Positions 26,857 to 35,142 of a stretch of 35,171 bases of DNA are shown one piece after another. Source of the stretch: Planctomycetaceae bacterium (GTDB lineage Bacteria; Planctomycetota; Planctomycetia; Planctomycetales; Planctomycetaceae); contig JAQGHT010000205.1 of NCBI GenBank assembly GCA_028291565.1, positions 1-35,171 on the forward strand. The letters are read 5' to 3'. Made by a program: the position numbers and the translations under genes. Every line of letters starts with the position of its first letter. The stretch's first letter is position 1. Below the pieces are notes generated by a model, which searched no databases, was not told where the DNA came from, and saw only the letters and a program-made list of their open reading frames with translations.

Positions 26857-27203
26857 CGCCACCGGGCTTGCCCCGGTGGGTCCACGGCCTCTGCACTACT
26901 TCTTCTTCCTTCGGGCCCCGGAGAGGGCGAGGTTCCCACCGAGCCTTGGCGAGCTTTACAGTGGTTTAACCTTGAGTGTCCGGTTTGCGGTGATGAATCG
27001 TGCCACTGCTTTAATGCTGTACTCGGCGTTCAAGCATTGCTTTTCTCCGCGCCGTAAGCGCTGCTTGACGACCGAGTACAGTCGTAAAGCAGTGGCACAT
27101 CACCGGAAGGCCCAAGGTTAAACCGCTATAGCTCGGCGTCCGTCGGAGGCTGTACTTGGGTCGACCTGCGGCCGCGTTAGGCTCGGTCGGAACTTCGCCC
27201 TCC
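26857..27203. repeat. Composite nested palindromic repeat
   Basis: 26857-26900 matches the 6159-6202 half-element. Outer arms 26922-26955 (agagggcgaggttcccaccgagccttggcgagct) and 27131-27203 (gctcggcgtccg...gaggct...ggctcggtcggaacttcgccctccc). Inner arms 26963-27036 (ggtttaacctt...gtgccactgcttt...tgtactcggcgttcaagca) and 27062-27123 (tgcttgacgaccgagtaca...aaagcagtggcac...aaggttaaacc). Confidence 0.85.
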
Positions 27204-27323
27204 CAATATGCTGTCGCCGCCAGTTCAACAAACGTGGCATCTGACATTGGAACCGGATGCTAGCCCGTTCCGGCTGATTTCACGAATGAACAGGAGCCTC
27301 ACGTCGACCATCGACCACGCGCT

Positions 27324-28262
27324 TCAATTCGCCTCTTCGTTCTTCTCGACAACACGTTTGGCATAGATCGCCGCCGCCATTCGCATCCCTTCCGAGAACG
27401 CCACAGGCCCCACATCTTTCACGGGCATGGTGTGCTCTTTGGCGTCGGTAAAGATCAAGTCGGCCGTCCAGGCTTCACTTTCCGGATCGTCGGCTCCGAT
27501 CCAGAACCGAGCTTCGACCTGAGTTCCATGTTCCCAGACGGGACAACAGGCATAGCCGCCACTGACGCGATAGCCCAGTCGGCGACAGAGACCCAGCACG
27601 TGGTTCAGCTGGGCGAACTTACCCCCACTGAAGTCGTTGATGCTGCTTCCCGCCAACTGTTCTGCCGTTCGAGCCCACGTCTGTCGGAACAGTTGATCCA
27701 GCTTTTGCTGCACACTCAATTCGATCGTCAATTGCCGGAAGTCGTTCAATTCCTTAAGCAGGATGGGATGCGGAATTGCGATGGCGTCAACCTTCAGCCA
27801 CTGTGTTTCGCCATCCAGATCAATGACACCCACACCTTTCTTGTCGTCGACGTTCCGCAGGAAGCCGGCTTCGCTCTGACTGAGCTCCCCCTTTTTGACC
27901 GAACAGACGACCGAATTCGTCAGGATCGACTGCCAGGCCGGGTCGGGCCAGACGGCGATCAGCAGTTCCCGAGGAACTGGCAGAGATCGCAGCATCCACA
28001 ATTCGATCGACGCCCGGCATTCCTGTTCGTGCTCATCAAGCCAATCTCGCAGGCTGGTCAGCTGCTGAGCCTGTTCCGTTTCCTTAAGCCACGGAGGCAA
28101 GGTTGCCAGCTTCGCGCCCTTCGGGTTGCGGGCCACCAGTTTCCCGTCGAGCAGTCCGACGGAATAGTCCTTTTCCGAAGAAATCCAGTGGACTTCAGGT
28201 TCCGCCGTCACTACAGACGGAGCTTCCTTCTTGGATTTGGCTGCCATATTTCGCCGTTCCAA
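27324..28262 (-). CDS. Stand-alone DUF4132-like protein (resembles the C-terminal region of MolR/YehI-type proteins)
   Basis: 312 aa; LPVPRELLIAVWPDPAWQSILTN, GVIDLDGETQWL, IPHPILLKELNDFRQLTIELSVQQKLDQLFRQTWARTAEQ, FSGGKFAQLNHVLGLCRRLGYRV, DVGPVAFSEGMRMAAAIYAKRV. The QLFR...RRLGY...VGPVAFSEGMR order matches my recollection of DUF4132. Alternative start MAAKSKK at 28247. Confidence 0.65.
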   Translation of the reverse strand: MERRNMAAKSKKEAPSVVTAEPEVHWISSEKDYSVGLLDGKLVARNPKGAKLATLPPWLKETEQAQQLTSLRDWLDEHEQECRASIELWMLRSLPVPRELLIAVWPDPAWQSILTNSVVCSVKKGELSQSEAGFLRNVDDKKGVGVIDLDGETQWLKVDAIAIPHPILLKELNDFRQLTIELSVQQKLDQLFRQTWARTAEQLAGSSINDFSGGKFAQLNHVLGLCRRLGYRVSGGYACCPVWEHGTQVEARFWIGADDPESEAWTADLIFTDAKEHTMPVKDVGPVAFSEGMRMAAAIYAKRVVEKNEEAN

Positions 28263-28403
28263 CTACGAGAGCAATGAGATGGGTATCGAGACGCGCGCTG
28301 CGAACTGATCAGTCCCGCTGGAGAAGGTATACATCACGACGATACAAACTGGAATAGATCCGAGGTTCCACTCTTTCGATTTTCTTATTTGCACCGCCGC
28401 ATC

Positions 28404-28566
28404 GGGAGGGCGAGGCGCCCGGACGCGAGGTTCCCTCCGAGCTTGGGCGAGCTTCAGCTTGGCGTCCGCCGGAGGCGATCGTTGACGCCACCGGAGGCAT
28501 TGACAAGGGGGCCTCCGGTGGACGCCGACCTGCGGTCGCTGAGGCTCGGTGGCAACCTCGCCCTCC
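28404..28566. repeat. Imperfect inverted-repeat element (GAGGGCGAGG family), related to 26922-27203
   Basis: Left gggagggcgagg...gcgaggttccctccgagcttgggcgagcttcagcttggcgtccgccggaggc (28404-28476) versus right ggcctccggtggacgccgacctgcggtcgctgaggctcggtggcaacctcgccctcc (28510-28566). Inner arms cgccaccggaggc / gcctccggtgg. Confidence 0.85.
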
Positions 28567-28725
28567 TGGTGCCTCGACCTGCCAAATACGACAGTAATGA
28601 CTGTGCAAGTTCCCAGGTCTGGTGAAAAGAGTCGGCTCATGTAGTCGGATTGCCGGATGTGCGGTATGATCACTTCGTTCGCATCCTGTCACGGCTCGTC
28701 AAATCATTGCTTCCGGAGATCCCCA

Positions 28726-29955
28726 ATGCAACCTTGGAAGTCATCAATGCTCGGCGCGTGTTTGTTCACATTGTCATTCACGCTGTCAAATGCCGGGCAA
28801 CTCAGGGCGAATGACCCAGCGGCGAAACAGCCGGCACTGAACGGGCCGACAAATTCAAAGTCTGGGATTGGGGAACAGAAAACGGCGAAGCCCGCGAACG
28901 TGCAGGCCTTGTACCGTTTTTATGACCATGAATTGAACGAGCACCTCTATTCCTCGAAGCAAGAGGAAGTTGCCGATTGGCGATTGAAGAAGCATCTGCG
29001 GGAACATGTGATTATCGGGGACATCTCGCCGGTCGCACTGCCGGGCACCGTCCGGTTGTGGCGTGGCAGTCGAGAGGATGGGAAGCATTATTTCTACTTC
29101 AAAGCGGCCGGAAAGGTGCCTAACGTCAAAGTTGAGGACAACAAGTTTGAAGTCTGGGTCTGGACCAAGGCCGGGGATGGCCGGATCCCGGTCTACGGAC
29201 ATACCTGGACCGATGATACCGACGTCTTCCTGGAAGTGGACCTCAAGAACGTGAGTAAGTTCCGAGCAGACTCGCAGGACGCATTGGGCGTCAGCCGGCT
29301 TTCGCTGTCTGACAAAGGCGACGAAACTCCTGTGTTTTACGTCTATCCTCATGCGGCGGCCAAAGATCCCAAAGTGGTGCCGCTGGCGAATGCACAGGCT
29401 CCCAAAGAACCCCCCAAAAAATCAGAGCCTGGAACCGTGGGAAAGAAATCGGCGCGGCCCGACAACCTGCAACCCTTCATCCGTTTTTACAACGACGAAT
29501 TGAATGAACACATCTATTCTCTGAAACCAGAGGAACTTGAAGAGTGGCGAAAGAAGAAGACGTTTCGCGAGCAGATCATCATTGGAGACGCATCGCCCGT
29601 TGAACTTCCCGGTACGCTCCGGCTATGGCGCGCCGTGCGGGATGACGGCAAGCATTATTTCTACTTCAAATCGAGTGGAAAGGGTCCCAAGCTCAAAGTC
29701 GAGGATCTGAAATTTCAAGTCTGGGTCTGGACCGAACCTGGCGACGGTCGCATCCCGATTTATGGAAATACCTGGATCGACGAAACCGACATCTTCCTGG
29801 ACGACGATTTCAACAACGTGGACAAATTCCGAACGGACTCACTGACGGCACTGGGAGTAAACCGTCTGTCGCTCGCAGAAGACGGCGACGGAACACCCAT
29901 TTTTTACGTCTATCCCCATGTTGTGCCCAAGGATGCCAAACCTAAGGCGAAATGA
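28726..29955 (+). CDS. Secreted protein with two ~150-aa tandem repeats (possibly DUF5648-like)
   Basis: ORF 28657..29955; likely start MQPWKSSMLGACLFTLSFTLSNAGQLRAND at 28726 (signal peptide). Repeat 1 LYRFYDHELNEHLYSSKQEEVADWRLKKHLREHVIIGDISPVALPGTVRLWRG...FYVYPHA; repeat 2 FIRFYNDELNEHIYSLKPEELEEWRKKKTFREQIIIGDASPVELPGTLRLWRA...FYVYPHV. Confidence 0.88.
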   Translation: MQPWKSSMLGACLFTLSFTLSNAGQLRANDPAAKQPALNGPTNSKSGIGEQKTAKPANVQALYRFYDHELNEHLYSSKQEEVADWRLKKHLREHVIIGDISPVALPGTVRLWRGSREDGKHYFYFKAAGKVPNVKVEDNKFEVWVWTKAGDGRIPVYGHTWTDDTDVFLEVDLKNVSKFRADSQDALGVSRLSLSDKGDETPVFYVYPHAAAKDPKVVPLANAQAPKEPPKKSEPGTVGKKSARPDNLQPFIRFYNDELNEHIYSLKPEELEEWRKKKTFREQIIIGDASPVELPGTLRLWRAVRDDGKHYFYFKSSGKGPKLKVEDLKFQVWVWTEPGDGRIPIYGNTWIDETDIFLDDDFNNVDKFRTDSLTALGVNRLSLAEDGDGTPIFYVYPHVVPKDAKPKAK

Positions 29956-30067
29956 CCAATCGTGTTCGGGAAGGTATTACTGGCTTTTCCAGTGCTTAAG
30001 CGTCGACAGTCCCCAACGCCTGCCGATGCTTTGAAAGATTCAGCCTTTGATGGCATTTGACTCTATG

Positions 30068-31540
30068 TCAAGTTTTCCCACGCTTCGGTTTGGGAGAGGC
30101 ATCGGATGCGGCCGGCTTTGTTTTCCCGTCAGGTTTTGATTTCTTGGCGACAGGAGGTGGCTTTGGTGCAGTCATTTCTGGCAAATCCAAATGCATATGG
30201 AATCCATGCTCCGAATCCCAGGCGGCACCACAAAAGATTTCCGCAGTCGGTTCCGTTTCGCCGGGCCATTCATCCAGTGACAGATTGAGGCAGCCTCCTT
30301 CTATATTGGCCAGAATCGTGGCTTCGGGGATCACACCGGAATCGTCCAAGTATTCTGCGAGCTCTTCAACATCCATTTCACTGCGATAGTTATCAAACTG
30401 TTCGAGAATCTCTTGCTTGATGAGGTCGAATTGCAACTTCCAGGTTGTGATAAAACTGTGAGCCGTTGTCAGCAGGATTTTGAATGGCTCGTCCGGCTTC
30501 TTTTTCGGCATTCTAAAGGACAGAGACAACCTGCCCCATGGGCATTCCAATCCCTTCACGTCGTCAACTTCAATGGTCAAATCGTTGTGCTCGACTTCGG
30601 ATTGATAGGTCCCCAATGCCGTGAGTTGAATCATCAAATCCTTGTCTTTGAACGGTGGCGGACTCAAAATCGTGCTGTATCTTGCTTGAATTGAACGAAA
30701 TTCGTCCCGCCATTGGGCCATTTCCGGTGTCAGATCGTCCGCTTTGGATTTGTTGTACTCTTCATAAACGCCTCGAATCTCTTTCCATTGTTTCAGGCCA
30801 GACTTTGATACCGCGCCTTGTTCGAGAGATTGCTTCAATAGTTTGAGCTTCTCTGCATGTTCATTGATCCGTTGGCCCTGTCGTGCCAGTATGAAGATCC
30901 GGCGTTGCCGATCCTGGAGTTCCTGAAGATTCTTGTCCGAGTCGAAAGCGGGCCTTTTACGGACGTCACCGAATTTGGTAACGTCGGCAGCCAGTTCGTC
31001 CTGATGTTTGGTGACATATTTCTCGAGCAATCCAACGACTTCGTCACGAGTTTCCATTTTTGCCAGAATCTCCGCTGACGGCGGCGATTGCCATTCGATG
31101 ACGGCCGCGACATCAGCGAGTCGAGGCGCTCCGACCGCCCGAAGCGCTTCTGAAGTCAAAGCCAGCATCGGTTCAATATCACCGCTGTACATTTCCGAGC
31201 GACGCCATTGAACGAGATCGATTTTCTTTTCATTCTTGTCCAGAAAGCTTTCCACGATCAGACTATTGGCACCAGCGGTCGAAAGCTTTTCGCGATAGGT
31301 ACGATAACGATCGCCCGGATTTCGTCTTGCCGTGTAAATTCCCGCGTGCAGGCACCAATCGGCATAGTCGGTGAGTGTCATAGAAGTCAGTTCTGTAAGC
31401 GAGTCGTTCTCAGATTTGAGTGGGATTCTGGAGTTGATTCTGTTATGAGATTCAGCGATAGAATTCAGATCGGTCGATTCTGGGAAGGTTACACCAAACG
31501 TGGTCTTGCAGGGGGATTCCAACTCACTGGAGATCGCCAC
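30068..31540 (-). CDS. Uncharacterised 490-aa multidomain protein with charged helical middle; C-terminal region resembles SUKH-adjacent/DUF6985-type immunity-like domains (tentative)
   Basis: Continuous ORF; N-terminal part EMYSGDIEPMLALTSEALRAVGAPRLADVAAVIEW (weak DMP19/DUF4375 flavour); C-terminal ILANIEGGCLNLSLDEWPGETEPTAEIFCGAAWDSEHGFHMHLDLPEM; Lys/Pro-rich tail. Start may be internal (MTLTDYADWCLHAGIY). Confidence 0.7.
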   Translation of the reverse strand: MAISSELESPCKTTFGVTFPESTDLNSIAESHNRINSRIPLKSENDSLTELTSMTLTDYADWCLHAGIYTARRNPGDRYRTYREKLSTAGANSLIVESFLDKNEKKIDLVQWRRSEMYSGDIEPMLALTSEALRAVGAPRLADVAAVIEWQSPPSAEILAKMETRDEVVGLLEKYVTKHQDELAADVTKFGDVRKRPAFDSDKNLQELQDRQRRIFILARQGQRINEHAEKLKLLKQSLEQGAVSKSGLKQWKEIRGVYEEYNKSKADDLTPEMAQWRDEFRSIQARYSTILSPPPFKDKDLMIQLTALGTYQSEVEHNDLTIEVDDVKGLECPWGRLSLSFRMPKKKPDEPFKILLTTAHSFITTWKLQFDLIKQEILEQFDNYRSEMDVEELAEYLDDSGVIPEATILANIEGGCLNLSLDEWPGETEPTAEIFCGAAWDSEHGFHMHLDLPEMTAPKPPPVAKKSKPDGKTKPAASDASPKPKRGKT

Positions 31541-31774
31541 GGTCTTTGAGAAACTGTTCTAAGTCATTGACCTTTTTGTCATTGAACCAGTGGCTGCGAA
31601 TTTTATTCAACTTTTCTCGAGGAGTTGGGCAGGTCAACTTGAATAGCGATACAAATGGAGCCGCCGAGTCGCTTCAAGGATCGGTCACCGCAAGAAGCAG
31701 AGCGTCGGCGGAGCCTCGCCCTCCCGATGTGTACACCTCAAGTTGATACGCTTCGGTGTCACCCCGTAGCCAGA

Positions 31775-34585
31775 TCAATTCAAGTTGGAATCGACGATTT
31801 CAAAGTCAAACATATCGAGAGGTTCGGGAGTCCCCGTGATCGTCGTAAACGGATAGACGCCGATTGTGATCTTGTACTTGTTGATGTCGAGCGGCTGGAT
31901 ATCCCAGATCACACCGTACGTGGCATCGAGATTTCTGACGCGATCCAGCACTTGCGCCTGACTGAGAGGTGTCGCGGATTCTCGAAAGCCGAATCCAAGA
32001 CTTCGCCCAAACCGTTGTTGCTGCTGCGGCTGCGCGATCGCCCCTTCCATTTTGGAGGGGATTCCCAGTTTGGTAAAGGACTTCGATAACGTCGTATTGA
32101 GCAACTCGGCCGTTTGCAGACCGGTGGCCTTGATGCGGTCCGCGGTGACGCGGTTCGACATGATCATGGAAATCTCGGACTTCTTGTTGGGCATACTCCA
32201 ATTCGGAGCGGCGAATGCGACCGTGCGGCGTTGCTGAATCGCTGGCAGAACCACATCGTTCGTCGTCAGCTCGCCCACTTCAGGCCAGTCTTTTTCGAGT
32301 CCTGTCGGGACGATGCGAGCCAAACTGTGGTCGTCAAACACTTGGATGACTGTTAACTGAGTCGCCAGGATATTCTGCTCTCGATTGCCGTTGGGTAGAG
32401 TGCGAATTCGCAGCACTTCCAGAACGTTCCCAGGTTTGAGTCCGTCTGCCGCGGCAATTGAAATCTTCACGGTACGACTGATAGCGTCTTTGTAGAGCCC
32501 CTGAATTTCCGTGACTCGTCCTGCCATCTGCTGGCAGGATCGAGCGAGCCGGCAAACGACGTAGCGCATCATCAGTTCGCGGGGGACTTCCGAAGTCTTC
32601 GTGATTTTGACCAGACTCTTGACAATTTCTTTCTTGTCCTTGTCCTGTCGAGGTAGCTCCTGAACCTGCAAATCAAACAGATTCCGATACTTCATCGGCG
32701 ACGCTGTTTCGTCCTCGAGATAAACCAGGTTTCGGGACAGTTTTGCCGACGGCCGCTTGAGAATGGGCACGACGGGTGGTTGCTCCGTCCCGGTGTAATT
32801 CATGGGCACCTTTTCATTATCGGTTTCAAGCATCGCGATTTTGCCCGAGCCCAAGTGGAACACGTGTTCTGATTCTTCAAATCCTCGAACTCGATCGCCA
32901 CTGTCAGCGCACACCACTTCATCGCTGATGGCGTCCACCAGGCGGACGGACAAATGGTAGACGCCCTTTTTTTGAGGAGCTTTGACTTCGATCAGCAGGA
33001 CGTGAGTCAGATTCAGGAGATTCGCATGGTTGACCAACGTCGGGCGAGTTGCACTGATCTGGCGCAGCTTTTCCATCTGCTCGTTGTCGACAACTCGTAC
33101 CCCCAGTTTGACAAGTTTGGAGTAGACTTCGTCCTCGACGTACTGAACCGCTTTTTCGACCGACTTATGAGGATCTGGGACTTCGTAAATGTGGGCCAGG
33201 AACTCTTGTAAGACGAGTCCCGCCGCCGTCGTCGGGGGATCAACTGTTGGGGGCGGTGCGCGTCCCGTTCCCGGCCCAGATTCCCGTGGCGGACCGAATC
33301 TCGGCGGCGGCCCAGATCCCGGCTTCGCTTCGACTTCCGGTTGCGGCTGCTGCTCAATTTCACCGAGTCCAACTCGGACCGCAATCGATACATAATTGGA
33401 GCTGGCGAGTTTATGGGCCACGTTGTACAGGCAGTAGTCCAGGAAATCTCCTGCCTTAAGGGCGGAAACGATGTCTTCCCCCTGAGCAACTCGGGCACTC
33501 CCCGGCCGAAGATCGGATTTGGCAATGTTCAAATCCTGTTTGGAGAAGTTCGTATACACCAGCCCATCCTTGCGGATTTCCTTAAGAACTCCCAACACTT
33601 GTTCGTTTTTGGTGGCATTCTTGAACGTCACAAACATGAGGGGTTGGCCGGCGTTCTGCTTCACCGGCAGGAATTGGTGAGCGCCAATGACTTTCTTGAC
33701 TTCAACCTGCAGTGCCGGTGGAACAGGTTCGCCTTCTTTGAACGCCTCGTAAAGCCGGTGAGTCAACGCTTTGTCGCAGGCCACCCGAGGTATCTTGCTA
33801 TCCCGTGCCTTCCTGATGGCCAGTTGTGCCGCCAGATCGGCGGCGCGTTGATTAAAGATGACCGTTCCGTCAGGACGCAAATCGACTCCTACCACAAGAT
33901 GCTCTGGATTCACAAACACGAACTGCGGTTTACTCCAGAGGTTCCGCTTTTCCAGCATTGTTGACAGCTCCTGGATCTTCCCCTCCAATTCCTTGGCTTT
34001 CCGATCCAGATTGTTCTTCTTGTCATCCAACGTCTGAATCTCTTCGCTCAACGCCCGGCGGTGCTTCTTGAGATCTTCCACTTCCTTTGACAATTTCGCT
34101 TCTTCATTTCTGGTCGATTTGTTAAATAGGGTTGCTTTGGTCGCTTTGGCCGGCGGTTCGGTCGCGGCGTTGTCTGCAGAATTGTCCGTGTTCTCATTCG
34201 CCGTCACCGGCGGCCGCGTACCCGACCGTCCAAGTTGCCAGATGCCAAACATCAACAGCAAGAGTGTCGGAACGGCGATCGCAGCCATGACAGCGGGATT
34301 GGAGAAGGGAGAACTTTGACCCGATCCGGCGCGTGATGCTTTCGCTGGCGCTGCGGACGCTTTTGATGCCTTTTTGCGTGGTGCGGGAAGACTGGGAGCC
34401 CCGGGAAACAGGCCCCCGACGGAGGATGCGGGGATCCATTCCGAATCACCGCCGGATGACACCAACGTCTCTGGCTTAATGGTTCCTTCTCTGATCAACT
34501 GATGAAATTCACTGGTGGAGAAGGGCCCCAGAGGTTGTTCATCCACCGATTCGGAATAAAACCAAGTCGCCATCATCGCCCCCAC
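31775..34585 (-). CDS. GYF_2-domain membrane protein with coiled coil, Pro-rich linker and large C-terminal region
   Basis: N-terminus MATWFYSESVDEQPLGPFSTSEFHQLIREGTIKPETLVSSGGDSEWIPASSV (GYF_2 pattern); TM segment VMAAIAVPTLLLLMFGIWQL; coiled coil EEAKLSKEVEDLKKHRRALSEEIQTLDDKKNNLDRKAKELEGKIQEL; Pro/Gly-rich linker; then a region with CsgG/FlgO-like feel (LGVRVVDNEQMEKLRQISATRP...HVLLIEVKAPQKKGVYHLSVRLVDAISDEVV). Confidence 0.85.
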   Translation of the reverse strand: MGAMMATWFYSESVDEQPLGPFSTSEFHQLIREGTIKPETLVSSGGDSEWIPASSVGGLFPGAPSLPAPRKKASKASAAPAKASRAGSGQSSPFSNPAVMAAIAVPTLLLLMFGIWQLGRSGTRPPVTANENTDNSADNAATEPPAKATKATLFNKSTRNEEAKLSKEVEDLKKHRRALSEEIQTLDDKKNNLDRKAKELEGKIQELSTMLEKRNLWSKPQFVFVNPEHLVVGVDLRPDGTVIFNQRAADLAAQLAIRKARDSKIPRVACDKALTHRLYEAFKEGEPVPPALQVEVKKVIGAHQFLPVKQNAGQPLMFVTFKNATKNEQVLGVLKEIRKDGLVYTNFSKQDLNIAKSDLRPGSARVAQGEDIVSALKAGDFLDYCLYNVAHKLASSNYVSIAVRVGLGEIEQQPQPEVEAKPGSGPPPRFGPPRESGPGTGRAPPPTVDPPTTAAGLVLQEFLAHIYEVPDPHKSVEKAVQYVEDEVYSKLVKLGVRVVDNEQMEKLRQISATRPTLVNHANLLNLTHVLLIEVKAPQKKGVYHLSVRLVDAISDEVVCADSGDRVRGFEESEHVFHLGSGKIAMLETDNEKVPMNYTGTEQPPVVPILKRPSAKLSRNLVYLEDETASPMKYRNLFDLQVQELPRQDKDKKEIVKSLVKITKTSEVPRELMMRYVVCRLARSCQQMAGRVTEIQGLYKDAISRTVKISIAAADGLKPGNVLEVLRIRTLPNGNREQNILATQLTVIQVFDDHSLARIVPTGLEKDWPEVGELTTNDVVLPAIQQRRTVAFAAPNWSMPNKKSEISMIMSNRVTADRIKATGLQTAELLNTTLSKSFTKLGIPSKMEGAIAQPQQQQRFGRSLGFGFRESATPLSQAQVLDRVRNLDATYGVIWDIQPLDINKYKITIGVYPFTTITGTPEPLDMFDFEIVDSNLN

Positions 34586-34761
34586 TTAACTGAACAAAAG
34601 TCAGAGAACAGCCGAAAGCATTAGACGGGGAGAAATGCTCATTGTGAATATTGAGCGATCACCGTACATTGAAGAACGACCGGAGACGAGCCACACACCG
34701 ATTCGATTTTGAATTGTAAGTCGGTTTATAGTACTGCATTCCGGTTCACAGAGTCAAGGAA

Positions 34762-34995
34762 ATGCCAATTCAGGAACAGGAAGACTTGGATTCCGACGTC
34801 ATGGCGGAGCGTACGCGAACTTTGGTCGGAATTGACAATACGACGGGGTTCGGCGCTCACCTTACATCTTTGTTTAACCCCGAGCCTACGGCGAGGGTGA
34901 TGTCGATCGATGATCTGATTCCGAATCCGGTTCACTCTGCCGAAACCCAACGCAAGTACTGGGCGAGGTCAAGTCCCTGGAGTGCTGCGGCTTGA
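34762..34995 (+). CDS. Short ORF, possibly a truncated gene ending inside a palindromic element
   Basis: MPIQEQEDLDSDVMAERTRTLVGIDNTTGFGAHLTSLFNPEPTARVMSIDDLIPNPVHSAETQRKYWARSSPWSAAA; the last codons lie in the left arm of the 34974-35142 inverted repeat. Confidence 0.35.
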   Translation: MPIQEQEDLDSDVMAERTRTLVGIDNTTGFGAHLTSLFNPEPTARVMSIDDLIPNPVHSAETQRKYWARSSPWSAAA

Positions 34996-35142
34996 CGCAG
35001 CCCTCCCTTCGATTGGAATGGAGACGTTGATCATTCAAAAACCGATTGACAGCGTCGTCGACTTGGACGTTCACGGTTTTGAACTTCGAGAGTCGCAATT
35101 TCATTCGAATGGAGGGCGGTGTCGAGCCACCGCACTCCAGGG
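34974..35142. repeat. Imperfect inverted-repeat element, MITE-like
   Basis: Left tccctggagtgctgcggcttgacgcagccctcccttcgatt (34974-35014); right attcgaatggagggcggtgtcgagccaccgcactccaggg (35103-35142), complementary with mismatches. Confidence 0.8.

Noticed and set aside
26333-27121. 262-aa plus-strand ORF
   Set aside because: Covers the antisense of the giant 2 N-terminus and then the palindromic repeat; not protein-like.
27432-28277. 281-aa plus-strand ORF
   Set aside because: Antisense to the DUF4132-like CDS, no recognisable protein features; shadow ORF.
33341-33964. 207-aa plus-strand ORF
   Set aside because: Antisense to the GYF_2 protein; shadow ORF.
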